Assembly (NCBI GenBank): GCA_963753575.1
Contig: CAVWCR010000002.1
Span: 372,001-436,000 of the forward strand
Direction of reading: 5' to 3'
From: VAZQ01 sp963753575
GTDB lineage: Bacteria > Pseudomonadota > Alphaproteobacteria > Rhizobiales > Xanthobacteraceae
DNA: 64,000 bases
Part shown: in pieces, positions 56,201 through 63,009 of the stretch
Numbering within the stretch: position 1 is the stretch's first letter
Layout: each line of letters begins with the position of its first letter
Notes under the pieces: model-generated
The model's database searches: none
The model's input: only the letters and a program-made list of their open reading frames with translations
Told to the model about the DNA's origin: nothing
Position numbers and translations under genes: made by a program

Positions 56201-59200
56201 GCGCGGCGGCAGGGCGTGACGCTCAATACGATCATCCAGGCGGCGTGGGCGATCCTGCTCGGGCGTCTGACCGGGCGCGACGACGTGGTGTTCGGCGTCA
56301 CGGTCGCAGGCCGGCCGCCGGAGATCGCCGGCATCGAGCGCATGGTGGGGCTGTTCATCAACACGGTGCCGCTGCGGGTGAAGCTGCCGCCCGAACAGTC
56401 ATTGAGTGTTCTTCTCAAGGAGGTGCAGGAGAGCCAGTCGCGGCTGATGGCGCACCAGCATCTGGGCCTGGGCGAGATCCAGGGGCTCGCCGGCCTCGGC
56501 GAGCTGTTCGACACCCTGGTGGTGTTCGAGAACTATCCGGACAATGACAATGCCGCGCCTGCGGCCGGCGGTTTGCGGCTTGGCCACGTCAGCGGGCACG
56601 ACGCCGCGCATTATCCCTTGAGCCTCGGCGCCCTGCCGGGCGAGCAGCTGCAGTTGCATTTCGACTATCGTCCGGACCTGTTCGAGCGGGCGAGCATGGA
56701 GGCGATGGCGGGGCGGCTGGTACGGCTTCTCGAAAGCGCGGTCGCGGAGCCGGAGCGTCCGATCGGTCGGCTCGACATTCTCACGCCCGCCGAGCGCGAC
56801 ACGATCCTGCGGGGCTTCAACGACAGCGCGCACGCGATCCCATCAGGGACCTTGCCTGAGCTGTTTGCCGCGCAGGTCGCGCGCGCGCCCGATGCGACCG
56901 CGGTGGTGTTGGGTGAAGAGAATCTCACGTACGGCGCGCTCGATGCGCGGGCGAACCAGCTGGCGCATCATCTGCGCGGTCTCGGTGTCGGGCCCGAGGT
57001 GGTGGTGGGGCTGTGCGTGGAGCGCTCGCTCGAGATGATGGTGGGGCTCATCGGCATCCTCAAGGCGGGCGGCGCCTATCTGCCGCTCGACCCTGACTAT
57101 CCGTCCGAGCGTCTGGCCTTCATGCTCGAGGATGCCGGCGCGCGTGTGCTGGTCACGCAGTCCGCGCTGCGCGAGCGGCTGGGCGCGCACAGCGCCCGCG
57201 TGGTGCGGATCGACAGTCATTGGCCGGCCATTGCCCGACACCCTGTCAGCGCGCCGGCCAGCAACGTCAAGCCGGCCAACACCGCCTATGTGATCTACAC
57301 CTCGGGCTCGACCGGCGCGCCGAAAGGCGTTGCCGTCACGCATGGCGGGATTCCTAATCTGGCCTGCATGGAGGTCGCGTGCTTTGCGATCGATCCTGGC
57401 GCGCGCGTGCTGCAGTTTGCCTCGCTGAGCTTCGATGCGGCGCTGTGGGAGATCGCCTCGGCGCTGAGCGCGGGTGCGGCCCTTGTGCTGACCGCGGCCG
57501 ATGCGCGTGGCGGCGATGCGCTGGCCCGGCTCATGCGCGCGCAGGGCGTGACCCAGGCGACCTTGCCGCCGGCGCTGCTGGCGGAGTTGCCTGCGGATGA
57601 TCTTCCGCTGCGGACCCTGGTGGTGGCGGGTGAGGCCTGCTCCGCGGATGTAGTGGCGCGCTGGGGCGACGGCCGGCGGCTGATCAACGCCTATGGTCCG
57701 ACCGAGACCACGGTGTGCGCAACCATGAGCGCGCCGTTGTCCGGCTTGGGCCAGCCGCCAATTGGCCGTCCGATCTGGAACACGCGGGTCTATGTGTTGG
57801 ACGCGGGCTTGCAGCCGGTTCCGGTCGGTGTTGCGGGCGAGCTTTACATTGCGGGCGTGGGGCTTGCGCGCGGCTATGTGAGCCAGCCCGGTCTGACGTC
57901 CGAACGCTTTGTTGCCGATCCTTTCGGTGTGCCTGGGTCGCGGATGTACCGGACGGGCGACCTGGCGCGCTGGCGTGCGGACGGGGACATCGAGTTCCTG
58001 GGTCGCGCGGACGCGCAGGTGAAGCTGCGCGGGTTCCGGATTGAGCCGGGGGAGATCGAGGCGGCGCTGACGCGGCATGCGGGGGTGGCGCAGGCGGCGG
58101 TGATCGCGTGCGAGGATACGCCGGGCGGCAAGCGGCTGGTGGCTTACGTGGTGGCGGGTGCGGATCAGAGCCTGGATGTGACGGCGCTGCGGGAGCATCT
58201 CGTTGCGAGTTTTCCCGACTACATGGTGCCGTCGTGTTTTGTGGTGCTGGATCGGTTGCCGCTGACGCCGAACGGCAAGCTCGACCGGCGTGCGCTGCCG
58301 GCCCCGGAGGTGACGGCTGCGGCGGCGCGTGAGCCGCGCAGCCCGCAGGAGGAGATCCTGTGCGCGCTGTTTGCCGAGGTGCTGGGGCTGCCGCAGGTCG
58401 GGATCGACGACAGCTTCTTTGCGCTTGGCGGCGACAGCATCATGTCGATCCAGCTGGTGAGCCGTGCGCGCAAGGCCGGGCTCGTCATCACGCCGCGGGC
58501 GGTGTTCCAGCATCAGACCGTCGCGGCGCTGGCGGGCGCTTCCAAGCTCATGGAGGAGACGGTCCTCGTGCTGCCCGATGTGGCGACGGGAGCCTTGCCG
58601 CCGACACCAGTCATGCGTTGGCAGGCTGAGCGCGGCGGTTCGATTGATCGCGTCAGCCAAACGATGCTGCTGCAGGTGCCGGCGGGACTGTGTGGGGATG
58701 ATCTGGTCGCGGCCTTGCAGTGCGTGCTCGATCATCACGACGCCCTGCGGCTGCGCTTGATCGGACAAGCGGACAAGGGCGAGTGGGGCCTGGAGGTGTC
58801 GCCGGTCGGCACAGTGCGAGCCGCCGCGTGCCTGCGTCGGGTCGACATCTGCGGGCTCGACGAGGGAGCGCTGCGCGCGTGCTTGAGTGATCAGGCACGC
58901 CTGGCAGAGTATGCGCTGGCGCCAGCCGCCGGCGTGATAGTGCAGGCGGTGTGGTTCGATGCCGGTTCGGAGCGTGCCGGCCGTCTGCTGCTGACGATCC
59001 ATCACCTGGCGGTCGACGGGGTGTCGTGGCGCATCCTGGTGCCGGACCTGGCGGCGGCCTGGCGGGCGATTGCGGGCGGGCAGGTGCCTGCGCTGGGGCC
59101 GCGCGGCACATCATTGCGGCGCTGGGCGCAGCGGCTTCTGTCGCACGCGCAGGATATGAGTCGTGTCGGAGAATTGGCGTTCTGGCGCGACATGCTGAGT

Positions 59201-60061
59201 GCGCCCTCCGTAACGCTGGTCGATGACGCTCTCGATGCGGCGCGCGACACTGCTGGTTCGGCTGGAAATCTGACGCTCACGCTGCCGGCTGAGGTCACCG
59301 GGGCACTCTTGACGCGCGTACCCGTGGTGTTCCATGGCGGGATCAACGATGTGCTGTTGAGCGCGCTGGTGGTGGCGATGGCGCAGTGGTGCCGGCGACG
59401 AGGTCGCGGCGTCAACCAGGCGGTGCTGATCGATCTCGAAGGCCACGGCCGCGAGGAGATCTTCGGCGATGTCGAGCTGTCGCGCACGGTGGGCTGGTTC
59501 ACCAGCCTCTACCCGGTGCGGCTCGATGCTGGCGGCGTGGATCTCGATGACGCGCTGGCGGGTGGTCCTGCGCTCGGGCGTGCCGTCAAGCAGATCAAGG
59601 AGCAGTTGCGGGCGGTGCCGGACCACGGTCTGGGCTATGGGCTGCTGCGCTATCTGAACCCGCGGACGGAGCTTGCCGGCTTTGCAGCGCCACAGGTAGC
59701 CTTCAACTATCTGGGACGCTTTGCGGGCGATGGGACGGCGGACTGGGGTACAGCGAGCGAGGGTGATGTGCTGGGCGGCGGTTGCGATCCGGCGATGCCG
59801 CTCCCGCACGTGCTGGCGATCAATGCGCTGACGATTGATGCGGCGGATGGGGCGAGGCTGCGCGCAATCTGGTCGTGGGCGCCAGCGCTCTTGAGCGAGG
59901 CCGAGGTCGGCGATCTGGCGCGGTGCTGGTTCCAGGCGTTGGAGGCGCTGGTGCGGCATGCGGCGGCGCCCGGCGCGGGTGGCCGCAGCCCGTCCGATCT
60001 GCCGTTGGTTACCCTGACACAAGGGGAGATCGAGCGGCTGGAGCGGGCATATGCGCATTGA
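50267..60061 (+). CDS. Non-ribosomal peptide synthetase, part 2 (A-T-C-A-T-C-A-T-E)
   Basis: 3,264 codons. The GTG at 50267 lies inside the C2 domain and is probably not a true start. A2 begins near residue 87 with pocket D-A-F-H-L-G-C-T-F-K; T2 has S622. C3 (about 680-1,120) has HHLVMDGW. A3 begins near 1,145 with pocket D-A-W-T-V-A-A-V-C-K, the code I know for phenylalanine; T3 has S1673. C4 has HHMMVDGW; A4 (from 2,196) repeats the Phe pocket; T4 has S2724. An epimerisation domain (about 2,765-3,235) has HHLAVDGVSW (H2912, H2913, D2917) and RTVGWFTSLYPV. It ends in the E-C linker, GEIERLERAYAH. Predicted: X, Phe, D-Phe. Confidence 0.94.
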   Translation: MNDATSYPLTLMVTPGERLQMRLDCRPDLVDRIGAQAMVERLVRLLDSAVVEPERPIGRLDILTPAERDTILRGFNDSAPAIPSATLPELFGAQAARTPDATAVVLGEENLTYGALDARANQLAHHLRGLGVGPEVVVGLCVERSLEMIVGLIGILKAGGAYLPLDPDYPSERLAFMIEDAGARVLVTQSALLERIPEADAPIVRLDADWPAIATRPNSAPASNVKPANTAYVIYTSGSTGTPKGVGALHRSVVSLIQEQSYASWSTTETALQIAPLAFDASTFEIWGALINGARLVIMPPGQWTLADLQHQLQLHNVSVLHLTAPLFNAMDDYRGLAGVRQLLTGGDVVSSSQVRNVLTALDGCRLVHCYGPTEATTFSATYSVDQCDEVPSRLPIGRPIGSTQIYILDRGLNPVPVGVVGELYIAGVGLARGYVSQPGLTSERFVADPFGVPGSRMYRTGDLARWRADGDIEFLGRADAQVKLRGFRIEPGEIEAALTRHAGVAQAAVIACEDTPGGKRLVAYVVAGADQSLDVTALREHLVASLPDYMVPSCFVVLDRLPLTPNGKLDRRALPAPEVTAAAAREPRSPQEEILCALFAEVLGLPQVGIDDSFFALGGDSIMSIQLVSRARKAGLVITPRAVFQHQTVAALAPVAAPVEVEAGSSPRADLPLVALTPAETERLASAYPQIEEVLPLSPLQQGLLFHALYDAQAPDVYTTQLILGLEGPLDEEVLARAAQALLARHASLRAAFRHESLSRPVQVIVPGGAPAWRSIDLSALDGPEREERLAHILAEDRAARFDLAVPPLTRFALIRLGPYDHRLALTHHHLVMDGWSRPVLVQELLTLYAQNGEAGALPRVTPYRDYLAWIAAQDRAAAVVAWQEALAGLDEATRLAPDDRARTPVVPEQILFALSEQSTAALTQQARRQGVTLNTIVQAAWAILLGRLIGRDDVVFGVTVAGRPPEIAGIERMVGLFINTVPLRVKLPPEQSLSALLKEVQESQSRLMAHQHLGLGEIQGLAGLGELFDTLVVFENYPDNDNAAPAAGGLRLGHVSGHDAAHYPLSLGALPGEQLQMRLDYRPDLFERASMEAMAGRLVRLLESAVAEPERPIGRLDILTPAERDTILRGFNDSAHAIPSGTLPELFAAQVARAPDATAVVLGEENLTYGALDARANQLAHHLRGLGVGPEVVVGLCVERSLEMMVGLIGILKAGGAYLPLDPDYPSERLAFMLEDAGARVLVTQSALRERLGAHSARVVRIDSHWPAIARHPVSAPASNVKPANTAYVIYTSGSTGAPKGVAVTHGGIPNLACMEVACFAIDPGARVLQFASLSFDAALWEIASALSAGAALVLTAADARGGDALARLMRAQGVTQATLPPALLAELPADDLPLRTLVVAGEACSADVVARWGDGRRLINAYGPTETTVCATMSAPLSGLGQPPIGRPIWNTRVYVLDAGLQPVPVGVAGELYIAGVGLARGYVSQPGLTSERFVADPFGVPGSRMYRTGDLARWRADGDIEFLGRADAQVKLRGFRIEPGEIEAALTRHAGVAQAAVIACEDTPGGKRLVAYVVAGADQSLDVTALREHLVASLPDYMVPSCFVVLDRLPLTPNGKLDRRALPAPEVTAAAAREPRSPQEEILCALFAEVLGLPQVGIDDSFFALGGDSIMSIQLVSRARKAGLVITPRAVFQHQTVAALAPVAAPVEVEAGSSPRADLPLVALTPAETERLASAYPQIEEVLPLSPLQQGLLFHALYDAQAPDVYTTQLILGLEGPLDEEVLARAAQALLARHASLRAAFRHESLSRPVQVIVPGGAPAWRSIDLSALDGPEREERLAHILAEDRAARFDLAVPPLTRFALIRLGPHDHRLVVRTHHMMVDGWSRPVLVQELLTLYAQNGEAGALPRVTPYRDYLAWIAAQDRAAAVVAWQEALAGLDEATRLAPDDRARAPVVPEQILFALSEQSTAALTQQARRQGVTLNTIIQAAWAILLGRLTGRDDVVFGVTVAGRPPEIAGIERMVGLFINTVPLRVKLPPEQSLSVLLKEVQESQSRLMAHQHLGLGEIQGLAGLGELFDTLVVFENYPDNDNAAPAAGGLRLGHVSGHDAAHYPLSLGALPGEQLQLHFDYRPDLFERASMEAMAGRLVRLLESAVAEPERPIGRLDILTPAERDTILRGFNDSAHAIPSGTLPELFAAQVARAPDATAVVLGEENLTYGALDARANQLAHHLRGLGVGPEVVVGLCVERSLEMMVGLIGILKAGGAYLPLDPDYPSERLAFMLEDAGARVLVTQSALRERLGAHSARVVRIDSHWPAIARHPVSAPASNVKPANTAYVIYTSGSTGAPKGVAVTHGGIPNLACMEVACFAIDPGARVLQFASLSFDAALWEIASALSAGAALVLTAADARGGDALARLMRAQGVTQATLPPALLAELPADDLPLRTLVVAGEACSADVVARWGDGRRLINAYGPTETTVCATMSAPLSGLGQPPIGRPIWNTRVYVLDAGLQPVPVGVAGELYIAGVGLARGYVSQPGLTSERFVADPFGVPGSRMYRTGDLARWRADGDIEFLGRADAQVKLRGFRIEPGEIEAALTRHAGVAQAAVIACEDTPGGKRLVAYVVAGADQSLDVTALREHLVASFPDYMVPSCFVVLDRLPLTPNGKLDRRALPAPEVTAAAAREPRSPQEEILCALFAEVLGLPQVGIDDSFFALGGDSIMSIQLVSRARKAGLVITPRAVFQHQTVAALAGASKLMEETVLVLPDVATGALPPTPVMRWQAERGGSIDRVSQTMLLQVPAGLCGDDLVAALQCVLDHHDALRLRLIGQADKGEWGLEVSPVGTVRAAACLRRVDICGLDEGALRACLSDQARLAEYALAPAAGVIVQAVWFDAGSERAGRLLLTIHHLAVDGVSWRILVPDLAAAWRAIAGGQVPALGPRGTSLRRWAQRLLSHAQDMSRVGELAFWRDMLSAPSVTLVDDALDAARDTAGSAGNLTLTLPAEVTGALLTRVPVVFHGGINDVLLSALVVAMAQWCRRRGRGVNQAVLIDLEGHGREEIFGDVELSRTVGWFTSLYPVRLDAGGVDLDDALAGGPALGRAVKQIKEQLRAVPDHGLGYGLLRYLNPRTELAGFAAPQVAFNYLGRFAGDGTADWGTASEGDVLGGGCDPAMPLPHVLAINALTIDAADGARLRAIWSWAPALLSEAEVGDLARCWFQALEALVRHAAAPGAGGRSPSDLPLVTLTQGEIERLERAYAH
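51509..58534 (+). repeat. Tandem 3,153-bp NRPS module repeat (about 2.2 copies)
   Basis: Period 3,153 bp (1,051 codons). Copy 1 51509-54661, copy 2 54662-57814, part copy 57815-58534. Each unit spans the C-terminal third of an A domain, T, C and the front two thirds of the next A domain. Copies are almost identical: visible differences include the C-domain stretch around 52730-52760 versus 55883-55913, QMRLDYR versus QLHFDYR, and SLPDYM versus SFPDYM. The part copy ends where module 4 goes into its epimerisation domain. Confidence 0.93.
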
Positions 60062-62159
60062 GGATGTGCTGCCGCTATCTCCGTTGCAGGAGGGGTTGCT
60101 GTTCCATGCGCTCTATGATGCGCAGGCGCCGGACGTCTATACGGCCCAGCTCGTGCTCGATCTCGAAGGACTGCTTGACGTTCCCGCGCTGAGAGGTGCG
60201 GTACAAAGTCTTTTTCGGCGTCATGCGAGCCTGCGCGCGGGATTTCCCCACAAGACTGTCAGCCGTCCGGTACAGATCATCGTGTCGACGGTCGAGGCGC
60301 AGTGGCGCAGTATCGATCTATCGGATCTGGACAAGTCGCAGCGCGAGGAGCGGCTCGCTTGCATTCTGGCCGAGGCTCGCGCCGAGCGCTTCGATCTCGC
60401 GGTGCCGCCGCTGATGCGCTTTGCTTTGGTTCGGCTCGCAGCCGACGTCCATCGGCTCATCATTACGTACCATCACATGCTGATGGACGGCTGGTCGATG
60501 CCGATCCTGACGCACGAGTTGCTCGCTCTCTATGCGCGGAAGGGAGATGCGGCATCGCTGCCGCGGGTGACGCCCTACCGGGACTATCTGGCCTGGATCG
60601 CGGGGCGCGACCGTGCCGCCGCGGTCGCGGCCTGGCAGGAGGCGCTGGCCGGTCTGGAGGAGGGAACACGGCTCGCGCCACAGGATCGGGCGCGGGCGCC
60701 GCTCGTGCCCGAACAGATCGTGCGCGAGCTGAGCGATGCGCTGACCGCGGCGCTGACGCAGCAGGCGCGCCGGCAGGGCCTGACGCTGAACACCTATATC
60801 CAGGCCGCCTGGGCGATCCTGCTGGGGCGATTGAGCGGGCGCGACGACGTGGTGTTCGGCGTCACGGTGGCGGGGCGGCCGCCGGAGATCGCCGGCATCG
60901 AGAGCATGGTGGGGCTGTTCATCAACACGCTGCCGCTGCGGGTGAAGCTGGCGCCGGGACAGCCACTGAATGCGTTGCTGCGGGCGGTGCAGGAGAGCCA
61001 GTCGCACCTGATGGCGCACCAGCATCTAGGCCTCTCCGAGATCCAGGGTCTCGCGGGGGTGGACGAGCTGTTCGACACCCTGGTGGTGTTCGAGAACTAT
61101 CCCATCCACAACGGGAGTGTCGCGCCTGCGGCCGGTGGTCTACGGGTCATCAATGCCGACGGTCGCGATTCTGCGCACTATCCCTTGGTTCTTGCTGCGC
61201 TGCCGGGCGAGCGTCTGCAGTTGCGGCTCGACTATCGGGCGGACCTGTTCGATCGCGCGAGCATCGAGGCGCTGGGGGGACGGCTGGTGCGGCTGCTGGA
61301 GGCGGCGGTTGCGGAGCCCGAGCGGCCGCTCGGGCGGCTTGAGATTCTCACACCTGAGGAGCGCGACACCATCCTGCGGCAGTGGAACGACACGGCGCGA
61401 TCGATCCCGTCCGCGACCTTGCCTGAGCTGTTCGGTGCGCAGGCTGCGCGCACGCCGGAGGCGACCGCGGTGGTGTTCGGCGCTGAGCGGCTGAGCTACC
61501 GCGCGCTCGATGCGCGGGCGAACCAGCTGGCGCATCATCTGCGTGGTCTCGGCGTCGGCCCCGAGGTGGTGGTGGGGCTGTGCGTGGAGCGCTCGCTCGA
61601 GATGATGGTGGGGCTGCTTGGCATCCTCAAGGCGGGGGGCGCCTATCTGCCGCTCGACCCTGACTATCCGTCCGAGCGGCTCGCCTTCATGCTCGAGGAT
61701 GCCCGTGCCCCGGTGCTGGTCACGCAGTCCGCGCTGGTGGAACGATTGCCGCCGCATGACACGCGCCTCGTGCGGCTCGATGCCGATTGGCCCGCCATCG
61801 CGGCGTGCCCGGCTACCCCGCCGATCACCAGGCTCAAGCCGCATAACGCCGCCTACGTCATCTACACCTCAGGCTCGACCGGAACGCCAAAGGGTGTCTG
61901 CGTGATCCATCGCGGTGTCGTCAGCTTTGTGCAGAGCCAATCCCACGCCGCATGGTCCACGACCGAGACCGCCATCCAAATCGCTCCGCTCGCCTTTGAT
62001 GCCTCGACCTTCGAGATCTGGGGGGCGCTCATCAATGGCGCCAGGCTGGTGATCATGCCGGCCCGGCCAAGGGACCTTGGCGGATCTGCAGCATCAGCTG
62101 CAATTGCATCGTGTCTCGGTGCTGCATCTGACGGCGCCGCTGTTCAACGCCATGGATGA
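60051..62159 (+). CDS. Non-ribosomal peptide synthetase, part 3 (C-A, interrupted)
   Basis: 702 codons from the ATG at 60051, which overlaps the part 2 stop by 11 bases and has GGAG 7 bases before it. C5 (about 1-430) begins IEDVLPLSPLQEGLLFHALY and has HHMLMDGW, fitting a D-donor condensation domain after the epimerase. A5 begins near residue 455 and is nearly identical to A1. After LVIMP the frame is wrong (an extra G near 62062 and a T-to-G change) and a stop follows at 62157. The A domain therefore lacks its core in this reading and would be inactive if the sequence is correct. The original frame resumes at about 62250. Confidence 0.85.
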   Translation: MRIEDVLPLSPLQEGLLFHALYDAQAPDVYTAQLVLDLEGLLDVPALRGAVQSLFRRHASLRAGFPHKTVSRPVQIIVSTVEAQWRSIDLSDLDKSQREERLACILAEARAERFDLAVPPLMRFALVRLAADVHRLIITYHHMLMDGWSMPILTHELLALYARKGDAASLPRVTPYRDYLAWIAGRDRAAAVAAWQEALAGLEEGTRLAPQDRARAPLVPEQIVRELSDALTAALTQQARRQGLTLNTYIQAAWAILLGRLSGRDDVVFGVTVAGRPPEIAGIESMVGLFINTLPLRVKLAPGQPLNALLRAVQESQSHLMAHQHLGLSEIQGLAGVDELFDTLVVFENYPIHNGSVAPAAGGLRVINADGRDSAHYPLVLAALPGERLQLRLDYRADLFDRASIEALGGRLVRLLEAAVAEPERPLGRLEILTPEERDTILRQWNDTARSIPSATLPELFGAQAARTPEATAVVFGAERLSYRALDARANQLAHHLRGLGVGPEVVVGLCVERSLEMMVGLLGILKAGGAYLPLDPDYPSERLAFMLEDARAPVLVTQSALVERLPPHDTRLVRLDADWPAIAACPATPPITRLKPHNAAYVIYTSGSTGTPKGVCVIHRGVVSFVQSQSHAAWSTTETAIQIAPLAFDASTFEIWGALINGARLVIMPARPRDLGGSAASAAIASCLGAASDGAAVQRHG

Positions 62160-63009
62160 CTATCGGGGCCTGGCCGGCGTGCGGCAGCTGCTCACCGGGG
62201 GCGACGTGGTTTCATCGTCGCAGGTCCGCAACGTGCTGACCGCGCTTGAGGTTGCCGGCTGGTGCATTGCTACGGCCCGACCGAAGCCACCACGTTCAGC
62301 GCGACGTTCGCGGTTGATCGTCCCGACGGCGTATCGCCGTCCTTGCCGATTGGTCGGCCGATCTCGAACACACAAGTTTACATTCTGGACTCTGGGTTAG
62401 CGGCTGTACCTGTGGGAGTTGCGGGTGAGCTTTACATTGCGGGGGCTGGGCTGGGGCGGGGCTATCTGGGGCGTGCCGGGCTGACGGCGGAGCGGTTCGT
62501 GGCGGCCCCGTATGGCCCGGCGGGGAGCCGGATGTACCGCAGCGGCGATCTGGCGCGCTGGCGCCCGGACGGGGTTTTGGAGTTCCTCGGTCGCGCGGAT
62601 GCGCAGGTGAAGCTGCGCGGGTTCCGGATTGAGCCGGGGGAGATCGAGGCGGTGCTGACGCGGCATGCGGGGGTGGCGCAGGCGGCGGTGATCGCGCGCG
62701 AGGATACGCCGGGCGGCAAGCGGCTGGTGGCTTATGTGGTGGCGGGTGCGGATGGGAGCCTGGATGCGGCGGCGCTGCGGGAGCATGTTGCGGCGTGGCT
62801 TCCGGACTACATGGTGCCGTCGTGTTTTGTGGTGCTGGATCGGTTGCCGCTGACGCCGAACGGCAAGCTCGACCGTCGAGCGCTGCCGGCCCCGGAGGTG
62901 ACGGCTGCGGCGGCGCGTGAGCCGCGCAGCCCGCAGGAGGAGATCCTGTGCGCGCTGTTTGCCGAGGTGCTGGGGCTGCGGCGGGTCGGGATCGACGACA
63001 ACTTCTTTG
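61317..63009 (+). repeat. 1,693-bp dispersed repeat, copy 2 (A-T domains of module 5)
   Basis: Counterpart of 47248-48940. It carries one inserted base near 62062 and one deleted base near 62249; between them the offset to copy 1 is 14,070, outside them 14,069. It ends where the carrier motif changes from LGGDS to LGGHS. Confidence 0.9.
62062..62249 (+). pseudogene. Out-of-frame segment of the A5 adenylation domain
   Basis: By comparison with 47993-48180, bases ccgcccggcc have become ccggcccggcc at about 62059-62069, and cttgatggttg has become cttgaggttg at about 62245-62253. In the shifted frame the segment still reads the A-domain sequence LADLQHQLQLHRVSVLHLTAPLF and LLTGGDVVSSSQVRNVL, which shows that it is an A domain with two compensating indels. 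The stop at 62157 lies between them. Confidence 0.9.

Noticed and set aside
51509..58534. Repeats as CRISPR or mobile element
   Set aside because: The repeat unit is 3.15 kb of NRPS coding sequence in frame, with no short spacers, terminal inverted repeats or transposase.
53690..59005. Long minus-strand open frames opposite the NRPS modules (for example 53690-55912 and 56843-59005)
   Set aside because: They repeat with the 3,153-bp module period, have Arg/His-rich low-quality composition and no family signature. They are antisense shadows of GC-rich coding DNA.
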